Shown here in pieces: positions 16,709 to 25,040 of a DNA stretch of 64,000 nucleotides (position 1 is the first letter of the stretch; each line of letters starts with the position of its first letter). The DNA is taken from NCBI RefSeq assembly GCF_003096595.1, contig NZ_QEKO01000009.1, positions 1 through 64,000 on the forward strand, in the 5' to 3' direction. Below the pieces are notes generated by a model, which saw nothing but the letters and a program-made list of their open reading frames with translations, searched no databases and was not told where the DNA came from. Source of the stretch: Pusillimonas noertemannii. GTDB taxonomy: Bacteria > Pseudomonadota > Gammaproteobacteria > Burkholderiales > Burkholderiaceae_B. The translations under genes were made by a program, and so were the position numbers.

Positions 16709-18118
16709 ATGGAACTGATGCAGATACGAGTCCCGGACATCGGGGATTTCAAGGAAGTCGAGGTCATTGAAGTCATGGTGGCGGAAGGCGACACCATAGA
16801 GGCCGATCAGTCCTTGATCACTGTGGAGTCGGACAAGGCCAGCATGGAGATACCGTCCAGCCACGCCGGCGTGGTCGAGTCGCTGGGCATCAAGGTGGGC
16901 GACAAGATTGCCGAAGGCGCCGTGTTGCTGATGCTGCGGCCAAGCGGCAAAGCCGCCCCGGCGGACGAAGCGCCGTCCCCCGATGCGCCGCCAGGCACGT
17001 CGGGTGAGCCCCGCCCGCAGATCGAGCCCCGTCCGCAGGCCGAGCCCCAGGCGACCGCTCTGCCGGCGGTTGAGGCCGCAGGGCCAATCCCGGTCGCGCA
17101 GCTTGCCGGGGAACGGGCCCTGGACGCGGCGCCAACGACGGCCGTCCCGCGGCGGCCAGCCGAGCAGGAGGGCTTGCATGCGGGCGATGGAGACGCCGCC
17201 TCGCAATCCACCGTGCATGCCTCGCCGTCAATACGCCAATACGCGCGTGAACTGGGCGTGGACCTGATGCGGGTGCCGGGTACCGGCGCCAAGGGCCGCA
17301 TCCAGCGTGCGGACGTGCAGCAGCACGTAAAGTCGGCCCTGGCGGGCGGCGAGACGGCTACCGGCGGCAAAGGCGGAACGGGATTGAACCTGTTGCCCTG
17401 GCCGGTGGTGGATTTTTCGAAGTTCGGGCCGGTTGAAGTGCAACCCTTGTCCCGCATCAAGAAAATCAGCGGCGCCAACCTGCATCGAAATTGGGTGATG
17501 ATTCCCCACGTGACGCAGTACGATGAAGCCGACGTCACCGAGCTGGAAGCCTTTCGCAAGCAGGTGAACGCGCAGGACGGCGCGAACGCCAAGCTGACAC
17601 TGCTGGCCTTTGCCATCAAGGCCAGCGTTGCGGCCCTGAAGCAGTTTCCCTCGTTCAACGCTTCTTTGGGCGAAGACGGCGAAAGCCTGATCCTGAAGCA
17701 TTACTACCATATCGGCTTTGCCGCCGACACGCCGCATGGGCTGGTTGTGCCCGTCATCAAAGACGCCGACCAGAAAGGGGTCATGCTTATCGCGCAGGAA
17801 ATGGCCCAGCTATCCACCCAGGCGCGGGAAGGCAAGCTCAAGCCGGCCGACATGCAGGGCGCCACATTCACGATCTCTTCATTGGGGGGCATCGGCGGCC
17901 TGGGCTTCACGCCCATCATCAATGCGCCGGAGGTGGCGATATTGGGCTTGTCCCGCACAGCATTGAAGCCTGTATGGAATGGCGAGCAATTTGCGCCGCG
18001 CCTGATGATGCCCATGTCGCTATCTTATGATCACCGCGTGGTGGACGGGGCGCTGGGCGCGCGCTTCAGTGTCTATCTCAGTGCGGCGCTGACCGATCTG
18101 CGCAGGGTGCTGCTCTAA
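16709..18118 (+). CDS. aceF: dihydrolipoamide acetyltransferase (E2)
   Basis: 469 residues: one lipoyl domain (about 3-76) with the lipoylated Lys in ESDKASME, a Pro/Ala-rich linker, a peripheral-subunit-binding domain (about 170-212: SIRQYARELGVDLMRVPGTG) and the acetyltransferase core with the DHRVVDG active-site motif near residue 441. The single lipoyl domain contrasts with the three of E. coli AceF. It forms the core of the complex with the preceding aceE. A second ATG nine bases later is also possible. E3 must be supplied from elsewhere. Confidence 0.93.
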   Translation: MELMQIRVPDIGDFKEVEVIEVMVAEGDTIEADQSLITVESDKASMEIPSSHAGVVESLGIKVGDKIAEGAVLLMLRPSGKAAPADEAPSPDAPPGTSGEPRPQIEPRPQAEPQATALPAVEAAGPIPVAQLAGERALDAAPTTAVPRRPAEQEGLHAGDGDAASQSTVHASPSIRQYARELGVDLMRVPGTGAKGRIQRADVQQHVKSALAGGETATGGKGGTGLNLLPWPVVDFSKFGPVEVQPLSRIKKISGANLHRNWVMIPHVTQYDEADVTELEAFRKQVNAQDGANAKLTLLAFAIKASVAALKQFPSFNASLGEDGESLILKHYYHIGFAADTPHGLVVPVIKDADQKGVMLIAQEMAQLSTQAREGKLKPADMQGATFTISSLGGIGGLGFTPIINAPEVAILGLSRTALKPVWNGEQFAPRLMMPMSLSYDHRVVDGALGARFSVYLSAALTDLRRVLL

Positions 18119-18128
18119 GGCGGCTGCC

Positions 18129-18146
18129 GCCGGCCGTTTCGCCGGC
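18129..18146. terminator. GC-rich hairpin between aceF and the convergent alcohol dehydrogenase gene
   Basis: GCCGGC arms (18129-18134 and 18141-18146) flank a six-base loop within a very GC-rich 44-base spacer. There is no T tract; it is a weak candidate bidirectional terminator. Confidence 0.35.
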
Positions 18147-18162
18147 CGCCCCGGCTCCGGCG

Positions 18163-19317
18163 TCAGGAAACCGGAACGGCCAGCGATTCGGCCAGCATGG
18201 CGGCATACTCGGCCGAAGTCGGCTTGGCGGGCGCGAAGATATTGAAGTGGCTGCGCTGCGCGGCATCGGCAAGGGCCTGGACCCCGTCCGCTGCATAGCC
18301 CAGCTCGGCCAAGGTGGCGGGCAGTCCCAGTTCGCGCATCAGGTCCGCAATCGCGGCGGCCAGCGAGGCGCCGGGCGCCAGGCCGAATGCATCGCCCACC
18401 GCCGCCCCGCGTTCGGGCACCTTGGCCACGGTGGCTTCCAGCGTGGCAACCAGGCCGATGCCGCTCAATACCCCGTGGTGGAAGCCCTGGTCGCTGCACG
18501 CCAGCGCCACGGCGTGGGCAGGCCCCAGCCCCATGCCGATCGACACCCCTCCGGCATAGGCGGCAAGCATCATGTCGGTGCGCGCATCGAGATCCGCGGG
18601 TTCGGCGACGGCGCGCCGCAACGCGCCGGCAACGCGCGCGATGCCCTCCAGCGCAATGGCCTTGCCCAGGGGCTGGTCCTTGTCGGACAGATATCCTTCG
18701 ATGCAATGAGACAGCGCATCGATACCCGTGGCGGCGGCAAGCCGGGCCGGCAGGCCGGTTGTCAGTTCGGGGTCGAGGATGGCGACACGGGGGATGAGAT
18801 GGCGCGAGCTCATGCCGACTGCGGGCGCCGAAGCGTCGGGGTGGATCGCCGCGGAGTGCGAGGCTTCGCTGCCTGTTCCTGCTGTGGTGGGAATGGCGAC
18901 GAGGGGGGCTGAAGCCTTGTGCGCAACGCCCGGCTTGCCGGCGTAGTCGGCGATGTGCCCCGTATTGCATGCCAGCAGGGCGATGAACTTCGCCGTGTCG
19001 ATGACCGAGCCGCCGCCCAGCGCCACGACCCCATCGCACGAATGCTGTTGGTACAGGGCCACGCCCCGGTCCACGTCGGAGAACAAGGGGTTTTCGGTGA
19101 CGTCGCCGAAGACGGCCAGGGCGTTTGCATTGCCGTACGCATCGGCCAGCCTGGCCACGAGGCCGGCGGCCTGTATGCCCTTGTCGGTGACCAGCAGCGG
19201 CCGCCGGACCCCCAGCGCTTCCAGTTCGCCGGCCAATGTGCAAATGGAGCCCGCAGCGCAGACTGTGCGCGGCAGATCCAGGACCAGGGCGGCCGCGCCG
19301 GCTTCGCCGCGCTTCAT
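18163..19317 (-). CDS. iron-containing alcohol dehydrogenase
   Basis: 384 residues of the Fe-ADH (group III) family. The nucleotide-binding GGGSVIDTAK motif and the metal-binding His residues in DALSHCIEGY, GPAHAVA and the following HHGVLSG region are present. It oxidises an alcohol or hydroxyacid, or works in the reverse direction (as in maleylacetate reductase relatives). Its ATG overlaps the aldehyde dehydrogenase stop by four bases, so the two are translationally coupled and probably act in sequence on an alcohol and its aldehyde. The frame is open for 318 bases upstream but overlaps the neighbour in a way that rules out coding. Confidence 0.88.
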   Translation of the reverse strand: MKRGEAGAAALVLDLPRTVCAAGSICTLAGELEALGVRRPLLVTDKGIQAAGLVARLADAYGNANALAVFGDVTENPLFSDVDRGVALYQQHSCDGVVALGGGSVIDTAKFIALLACNTGHIADYAGKPGVAHKASAPLVAIPTTAGTGSEASHSAAIHPDASAPAVGMSSRHLIPRVAILDPELTTGLPARLAAATGIDALSHCIEGYLSDKDQPLGKAIALEGIARVAGALRRAVAEPADLDARTDMMLAAYAGGVSIGMGLGPAHAVALACSDQGFHHGVLSGIGLVATLEATVAKVPERGAAVGDAFGLAPGASLAAAIADLMRELGLPATLAELGYAADGVQALADAAQRSHFNIFAPAKPTSAEYAAMLAESLAVPVS

Positions 19318-20789
19318 AGAGGGTACCTGCGCTTGTCGTTGCTGACGGTAATCAGGTTCAGGTCGCTGAAGGTGTCGATGGCCCACCTTCCGAAGCGTGC
19401 CCATCCGCTGTCCTTGACGCCGCCGAACGGAATTTGCGGCTCGCCGCCCATGGTGGGGCCGTTGACGTTGACCATGCCGGCCTGTATCCGGCCGCCCAGG
19501 GTAATGCCTTGCCAGACGTCCGCCGTCATGACCGAGGCCGTGAGGCCATAGTCGGTTCCGTTGGCCTCGTCCACCGCTTCCTGTTCGGTATCGAACGGCT
19601 GGACGATCACCACCGGACCGAACACTTCTTCGCAATGGATGGGCGCGTCTCTGGGAACATCGACCAGCACCGTGGGCTCTACGCAGCGGCCTTCCGAACC
19701 ACCGCCCGCCACGATGCGGGCGCCCTTGTCCACCGCCTGTTTGATGGCTTGCTTCACTTTCTCGGCGGCCGCGTCGTTGATCAGGGGGCCGATCTTGTTT
19801 CGCGGGTCGCTGGGATCGCCGGGCTTGATGTCGCGCGCACGCGCCGCGAAGCGTGCCAGGAAGTCTTCATAGCGCGAGCGTTCGACCAGGATCTTGCGCG
19901 TATTCATGCAGATCTGCCCCTGGTGGAAGAAGGCCGCGAAAACAGCCGTGTCGACCGCATAGTCGAGATCGGCGTCCTTGAGGACGATCATGGGGTTGTA
20001 GCCGCCCAGCTCAAGCGCGATGCGCTTCAGGTGCTTGCCCGCACGGGCGGCCAGCAGCGCGCCCGTGGCCGACGAGCCCGTGAAGTTGTACGCACGGACC
20101 TTGCGGCTTTCGAACAGATGGTCGGCGATGGGGCCCACTGCGCCGGGTGCGTGCGTGACCACGTTGACCACCCCGGCGGGAAAGCCCGCCTCGGTCATGA
20201 TTTCGCCCATCAGCAGCCCCGCCGATACGGGAGCTTCTTCCGACGGCTTGAGCACGACTGTATTGCCGCAGGCCAGCGGCGCGACGATGGTGCGGAAGCC
20301 CAGGGCAAGGGCGCCGTTCCAGGGCGAAATGCCCGCCACCACGCCCAGCGGCCTGCGCACGGCCATGGCAAATACGCCCGGCGTGTCCGACTGCACGATC
20401 TCGCCGCCCGGCAAATAGGGATAGCCGGCGGCCTGGCGCAGGAAGCCCGATGCCCACTGGATCTGGAACCGGGCAAAGGGCGTGGCGGTGCCGGTTTCCT
20501 GGGCCATGATCAGAACCACTTCGTCGGCCCGGCGTTCGAGGATGTCGGCCGCTTTCAGGAACAGCGCCTGGCGCTCTCGCGCACCCATCGCCGCCCAGGC
20601 GGGAAAGGCCTTGTGGGCCGCCTCGACCGCACGTTGGACTTCGGCGCTTCCCGAAGCGGGGATGCGGGCGAACACTTCGCCGCTATAGGGGTTCATGTCG
20701 TCGAAGGCATCGCCGTCGTCGGCATTGACCCATTCTCCTGCTATCAACTGGCAGTACTGGCGCGTTTGCACCGCAATTGCGTTGTTCAT
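19314..20789 (-). CDS. NAD(P)-dependent aldehyde dehydrogenase
   Basis: 491 residues with the complete ALDH active site: Asn158 (SPWNGA), Glu260 (ELGGYNP) and the nucleophile Cys294 (GQICMN). The ELGGYNP sequence and FHQGQICM context resemble benzaldehyde/vanillin/salicylaldehyde dehydrogenases. It converts an aldehyde to its acid. It is first of an ALDH-ADH pair, 49 bases downstream of the amidohydrolase gene in the same direction. AAGGA lies upstream of the ATG. Confidence 0.9.
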   Translation of the reverse strand: MNNAIAVQTRQYCQLIAGEWVNADDGDAFDDMNPYSGEVFARIPASGSAEVQRAVEAAHKAFPAWAAMGARERQALFLKAADILERRADEVVLIMAQETGTATPFARFQIQWASGFLRQAAGYPYLPGGEIVQSDTPGVFAMAVRRPLGVVAGISPWNGALALGFRTIVAPLACGNTVVLKPSEEAPVSAGLLMGEIMTEAGFPAGVVNVVTHAPGAVGPIADHLFESRKVRAYNFTGSSATGALLAARAGKHLKRIALELGGYNPMIVLKDADLDYAVDTAVFAAFFHQGQICMNTRKILVERSRYEDFLARFAARARDIKPGDPSDPRNKIGPLINDAAAEKVKQAIKQAVDKGARIVAGGGSEGRCVEPTVLVDVPRDAPIHCEEVFGPVVIVQPFDTEQEAVDEANGTDYGLTASVMTADVWQGITLGGRIQAGMVNVNGPTMGGEPQIPFGGVKDSGWARFGRWAIDTFSDLNLITVSNDKRRYPL

Positions 20790-20838
20790 GTCATGTTTCC
20801 TTGTTCATCGTGTTTTCAGGCCGGGCGGGTCTCGCCGC

Positions 20839-21867
20839 CTACTGCTTTCCCAGGCGCCGCAGGCGCATGAGCCGCAGCGCATTGCCGAAGTACAGTTTGT
20901 CGGCGTCGTCGGGGCTGAGATCCAGGCTTTCAATGGAACGTATGCCTTCGCGGATGAACATGGGACCGCCCTCGGGATCGAAAGGGCAATCCGAGGCGAA
21001 GACCACATGATCGACACCGAAGAAGTCGAGCCCGCAGCGCAGGGCCGACGCCGAGCCGCCCAGCACGGTGTCGCCGTAGAACATCTTGAAGTATTCGATG
21101 GGCGGCTTTGAAAGGCGCTTGAGCACCTCAGCCTCGCTGCCGTCGGCGCTGCGGCTGCCCAACTGCGCCCAGAGGGTTTCGGCGCGGCCCGCGAAGTAGG
21201 GCAGCATGCCGCCGCAGTGATGGGTGATGATGCGCAGGGCGGGCAGCTTCTCGAGCATGCCCGAGAATACGATGCGGGACATCGCGACAGAGGTCTCGAA
21301 CGGCCATCCAAGCACTTGCCACACTTCGTATTTCGAGCGCTCTTCGTCCTTGTAGTCGTTGACCGTGCCGGGCCGGAACGGATGCATCCACACCGGCAGC
21401 TCGTGGCGCGTGGCCATGGCCTCGAAAATGGGGAAGAACTCGGGGTCGTCCAGGGGGCGTCCGTTCACGTTGGTCACCACCTGCACACCCCGCGCACCCA
21501 GTTCATTGATGGCGCGGTCCATCTCCTTCAAGGCGGCGGGCACGTTGTTCATGGGCAAGGCGGCCACGAAAGCGGGGAACTGGTCGGGCCAGCGGCGGCA
21601 GATCTCCGCCATGCCGTCGTTGGCCACACGGGCGAACTCCGGCGATTGTTCCGGCCCGCCCAGCATCTCGGGCGAAGGCTGGCTCAGGGTAAGCACTTGC
21701 ACCACGTCGGGAAACTTCTCGACCATCATGGCGGCGCGCGCCTCCATGTCCCACAGCATGCGCAGGCCGACCATGCGCTTGACGATGCCGGCGTCCTTGG
21801 AGTGCGTCTTGACCAGCTCGAGGTATTGAGGCGGAAGCACGTGGTTGTAGATGTCTATTTTTTTCAT
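20839..21867 (-). CDS. amidohydrolase-2 family protein (ACMSD/gamma-resorcylate decarboxylase relative)
   Basis: 342 residues of the TIM-barrel amidohydrolase-2 family, whose known members decarboxylate aromatic or muconate acids (ACMSD, LigW, gamma-resorcylate decarboxylase) or hydrolyse lactones. Visible metal-site residues are His in PVWMHPFRP, the pair in ITHHCGG and Asp in FASDCPFD. The N-terminal HxH motif is altered: DIYNHVLP has Tyr7 and His9, so one usual ligand is missing. The start at 21867 (MKKIDIYNH) gives the family N-terminus. It leads the amidohydrolase-ALDH-ADH transcription unit. Confidence 0.82.
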   Translation of the reverse strand: MKKIDIYNHVLPPQYLELVKTHSKDAGIVKRMVGLRMLWDMEARAAMMVEKFPDVVQVLTLSQPSPEMLGGPEQSPEFARVANDGMAEICRRWPDQFPAFVAALPMNNVPAALKEMDRAINELGARGVQVVTNVNGRPLDDPEFFPIFEAMATRHELPVWMHPFRPGTVNDYKDEERSKYEVWQVLGWPFETSVAMSRIVFSGMLEKLPALRIITHHCGGMLPYFAGRAETLWAQLGSRSADGSEAEVLKRLSKPPIEYFKMFYGDTVLGGSASALRCGLDFFGVDHVVFASDCPFDPEGGPMFIREGIRSIESLDLSPDDADKLYFGNALRLMRLRRLGKQ

Positions 21868-22205
21868 GGTCTCTGATCGACTGCGCCTGCGCGCCGCGGT
21901 TCGGATGCGGACGGATCGGCGGCTGGAGTGTGCCGGATGAGGCTGGGGAATGTTGTCTCGCGGGTCTGTTTTTTTCGAGTGTAGGCAAGAGCCTCCCGCT
22001 GCGACAGATGAGAAAAACACCTTGCCGATCACTTGAAAGCATCATTGCGGCGCCAGGCATGCCCGACCAACGCCAGCGAATCATCGGCCTGTGCGCCCGT
22101 TCCCGGATGCGTTCTCCGGCATCCGGCCTGTTCCGCGGTCTGTTGGCTTTGGACGGCGGTGTGTGTACGATGCAATGACTCTCAATCATTCACCAGGAAA
22201 CGACC
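21868..22205. other. 338-base divergent intergenic region
   Basis: The region separates the amidohydrolase and FAH-family genes. It contains an inverted repeat CCGGATGC/GCATCCGG with an eight-base loop (22104-22127) and a candidate promoter for the right-hand gene (see 22143-22171). No convincing ORF is seen. Confidence 0.5.
22143..22171 (+). promoter_or_regulatory. candidate sigma-70 promoter for the FAH-family gene
   Basis: TTGGCT (22143-22148) and TACGAT (22166-22171) are spaced by 17 bases, each matching the consensus at four of six positions, about 35 bases before the start codon. The inverted repeat at 22104-22127 lies immediately upstream and could be an activator or repressor site. 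Confidence 0.45.
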
Positions 22206-23042
22206 ATGAAACTACTACGCTATGGCCCGGCAGGGCAGGAGAAAGCCGGGGCGCTCGATGCACAAGGACGCATGCGCGATCTTTCCCTTCTGGTGCCCGA
22301 CCTGACACCCGAGTGGCTGGCGCCAGAGCGTCTCAGGGCCCTTACGGCCATCGACCTGCAGAAGCTGCCCCTGGTCGACGAGTCCGTGCGCATCGGCGTG
22401 CCGGTCGCGGGCTCGCGCCAGTTCGTCGCTATCGGCCTGAACTACCGCAAGCATGCCGAAGAGGCCGGCATGGAGATCCCCAAAGAGCCCGTCATCTTTA
22501 CCAAGGCCATCACCTCGCTGTCTGGACCCAACGACGACATCGTCCTGCCCGACGGCGCGCAAGAGGGCGACTGGGAGATCGAACTGGGCCTGATCATCGG
22601 TACGAAGGCGCAAAAAGTGCCCGTCGAGAAGGCACTCGAGCACGTTGCCGGATACTGCCTGGCGAACGACGTTTCCGAGCGCAACTGGCAGGCCAAGCGC
22701 GGTGGTCAATGGAGCAAGGGAAAAAGCTTCGACACCTTCGGGCCCATCGGCCCGTGGCTGGTCACCACCGACGAAATCCCCGACCCCCAGGTGCTTGAGA
22801 TGGAGCTGAAGGTCAATGGCGAAACAAGGCAAAAAAGCACTACCGCCGACATGATCTTCCCTGTGGCCCAGATTGTTTCCCATTTGAGCCAGTTCATGAC
22901 CTTGCTGCCGGGCGACGTAATCATTACCGGCACGCCTTCCGGCGTCGGCCTGGGCATGAAGCCGCAGCAGTTCCTGAAGAAGGGCGATGTCATCACCCTG
23001 CGCATGGACCAGTTGGGCGCGCAGACGCAGAAAGTGGTGTAG
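22206..23042 (+). CDS. fumarylacetoacetate hydrolase-family protein
   Basis: 278 residues. It has the FAH catalytic fold: the N-terminal YRKHAEEAG segment, metal-binding Glu residues in GDWEIELGLIIG, NDVSERNWQ and the C-terminal ITGTPSGVGLG motif. Family members hydrolyse or decarboxylate ring-cleavage products (fumarylpyruvate, 2-hydroxyhepta-2,4-diene-dioate, oxaloacetate) or act as ureidoglycolate lyase; the QWSKGKSFDTFGPIGP stretch is shared by the whole group, so the substrate stays open. AGGAAA precedes the ATG. In this neighbourhood a late ring-cleavage step releasing pyruvate is a sensible guess. Confidence 0.88.
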   Translation: MKLLRYGPAGQEKAGALDAQGRMRDLSLLVPDLTPEWLAPERLRALTAIDLQKLPLVDESVRIGVPVAGSRQFVAIGLNYRKHAEEAGMEIPKEPVIFTKAITSLSGPNDDIVLPDGAQEGDWEIELGLIIGTKAQKVPVEKALEHVAGYCLANDVSERNWQAKRGGQWSKGKSFDTFGPIGPWLVTTDEIPDPQVLEMELKVNGETRQKSTTADMIFPVAQIVSHLSQFMTLLPGDVIITGTPSGVGLGMKPQQFLKKGDVITLRMDQLGAQTQKVV

Positions 23043-23185
23043 CCCGGTATAAAAAACCGCCTACGTATAAAAAACTAACTTTAAACACTGCATGCTGGGC
23101 AAGGGGCGGTTTAATTAAGCAGCAAATTTCGTGGCGACGCGATTATCCTATTTCCTATTCATAACACCTGAGCTCAGGCGGGAAA

Positions 23186-24970
23186 ATGGAAACTCTGGAA
23201 GATTCGATCGTTCACGAAAACCCTGCTGCCAGCGTTTCGGATGGCACGTGCGACGACGTGCCGACCGGCGCCGAAATCGTCGTGCGATGCCTGATCGAAG
23301 AGGGCGTCGAACACGTTTTCGGCTATCCGGGCGGCGCAGTGCTGAACATCTACGATGCGCTGTTTCAGCAAGATATCGTGACGCACGTGCTGGTGCGGCA
23401 CGAGCAGGCGGCCGTCCATGCCGCCGACGCCTATTCGCGCAGTTCGAACCGCGTGGGGGTGGCGCTCGTCACTTCGGGGCCGGGCGTCACCAATGCGGTG
23501 ACCGGCATCGCCACGGCGTATATGGACTCCATCCCCCTGGTCGTTCTCTCGGGCCAGGTTCCATTGAGCGTCATCGGACAAGACGCGTTCCAGGAGTGCG
23601 ATGCCGTGGGCATCACGCGGCCCTGCGTGAAGCACAGCTTCGTGGTCCGGGACGTCCGGCAATTGGCGGCGACCATCAAGAAAGCGTTCCACATCGCCCG
23701 CACCGGACGCCCGGGACCGGTGCTTGTCGATATCCCCAAGGACATCACCACGAGCAAATGCCGGTTCGACTACAGCAAGCCCGTCAGCGTCAGATCGTAC
23801 AAGCCCAACACGGAAGGGCACCCGGGCCAGATCCAGCGCGCGCTGAAGATGCTGCTGAAGGCGAAGCGGCCATTGATCTACACGGGCGGCGGCGTGGTTC
23901 TGGCCGACGCCGCGCCCGAACTCAACCGGCTGGTCGACCGGCTGGGCCATCCCTGCACCAATACGCTGATGGGCTTGGGCGGCTACAAGGGAACGAGCGG
24001 CAACTTCCTGGGCATGCTCGGATTGCATGGCACATACGAAGCCAATATGGCCATGCATCATTGCGATGTGCTGCTGGCCATCGGCGCGCGATTCGACGAC
24101 AGGGTCATCGGCAATACGGCACATTTTGCGCGCCAAGCGCACAAGATCATCCATATCGACATCGATCCCACATCCATCTCCAAGCGCGTCAAGGTAGACG
24201 TCCCCATCGTCGGAGACGTCAAGGCCGTTCTGACGCAGATGCTGGCGCAGCTGGATGAGCAGGCGTCGACGCCCGCGCCGGTGCTCGACTGGTGGAAGGA
24301 GATCGATGCTTGGCGCGCGAAGGGCTGCCTGAAATACCCGGCCGCGGACAAGGCCATCAAGCCGCAGTTCGTGATCGAGCAGCTCTGCGCGGTCACCGGA
24401 GGAAACGCCTTCATCACGTCCGACGTGGGCCAACATCAGATGTGGGCCGCACAGTACTACAAGTTCAACGCTCCGCGGCGCTGGATCAACTCGGGCGGGC
24501 TGGGCACCATGGGGGTCGGGCTTCCGTACGCCATGGGAGTGCAGCTTGCGCATCCGGGTTCGACCGTCGCCTGCGTGACCGGCGAGGCCTCGATCCAGAT
24601 GTGCATCCAGGAGCTTGCGACCTGCAGGCAGTACCGCCTTACGCCCAAGATCATCATGCTCAACAACCGTTCGCTCGGCATGGTGCGGCAGCTGCAGGAC
24701 GTCTACAACAGTTCGCGCCATTCCGAGTCGTACATGGACGCCTTGCCTGATTTCGACCGGCTGGCCGAGTCGTTCGGCCACGTCGGCATGACCATCGAGA
24801 ACCCCGGCGACGTGGCGGCTTCGCTGCGCGAAGCTTTTCAGATGAAAGACAGGCTGGTTTTCATGAACTTCATCACGGATGAGGCGGAAAGCGTCTGGCC
24901 GATGATCGAGGCCGGAAAAGGCTTGAACGAAATGCTGCTGGGCGCGCACGACCTGGACGAGGCCGTGTGA
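23186..24970 (+). CDS. acetolactate synthase large (catalytic) subunit
   Basis: 594 residues with the three thiamine-enzyme domains: N-terminal FGYPGGAVL and catalytic Glu in VRHEQAAVHAA, central GARFDDRVIGN (FAD site typical of acetohydroxyacid synthase), C-terminal ThDP motif ending LNNRSLGMVRQ. In the ThDP motif the usual GDG is GEA (VTGEASIQM). It condenses pyruvate with pyruvate or 2-oxobutyrate. No small regulatory subunit follows; the next gene is a hydrolase. It is therefore probably an extra copy, either standing alone or using a remote IlvN-like partner. The 143-base upstream gap shows a loose AAACCGCC/GGCGGTTT repeat pair (23054-23061, 23105-23112). Confidence 0.87.
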   Translation: METLEDSIVHENPAASVSDGTCDDVPTGAEIVVRCLIEEGVEHVFGYPGGAVLNIYDALFQQDIVTHVLVRHEQAAVHAADAYSRSSNRVGVALVTSGPGVTNAVTGIATAYMDSIPLVVLSGQVPLSVIGQDAFQECDAVGITRPCVKHSFVVRDVRQLAATIKKAFHIARTGRPGPVLVDIPKDITTSKCRFDYSKPVSVRSYKPNTEGHPGQIQRALKMLLKAKRPLIYTGGGVVLADAAPELNRLVDRLGHPCTNTLMGLGGYKGTSGNFLGMLGLHGTYEANMAMHHCDVLLAIGARFDDRVIGNTAHFARQAHKIIHIDIDPTSISKRVKVDVPIVGDVKAVLTQMLAQLDEQASTPAPVLDWWKEIDAWRAKGCLKYPAADKAIKPQFVIEQLCAVTGGNAFITSDVGQHQMWAAQYYKFNAPRRWINSGGLGTMGVGLPYAMGVQLAHPGSTVACVTGEASIQMCIQELATCRQYRLTPKIIMLNNRSLGMVRQLQDVYNSSRHSESYMDALPDFDRLAESFGHVGMTIENPGDVAASLREAFQMKDRLVFMNFITDEAESVWPMIEAGKGLNEMLLGAHDLDEAV

Positions 24971-25040
24971 GCCGCCTATCCCGGCGCTGCCGCGACATGG
25001 CTCCGCGCCCGTGAGTATGACTTTTCAAAAGGAGGACTGG

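Noticed and set aside
23054-23112. AAACCGCC/GGCGGTTT pair upstream of the acetolactate synthase as an attenuator
   Set aside because: The arms are 43 bases apart, and no leader ORF with Leu, Val or Ile runs was found.
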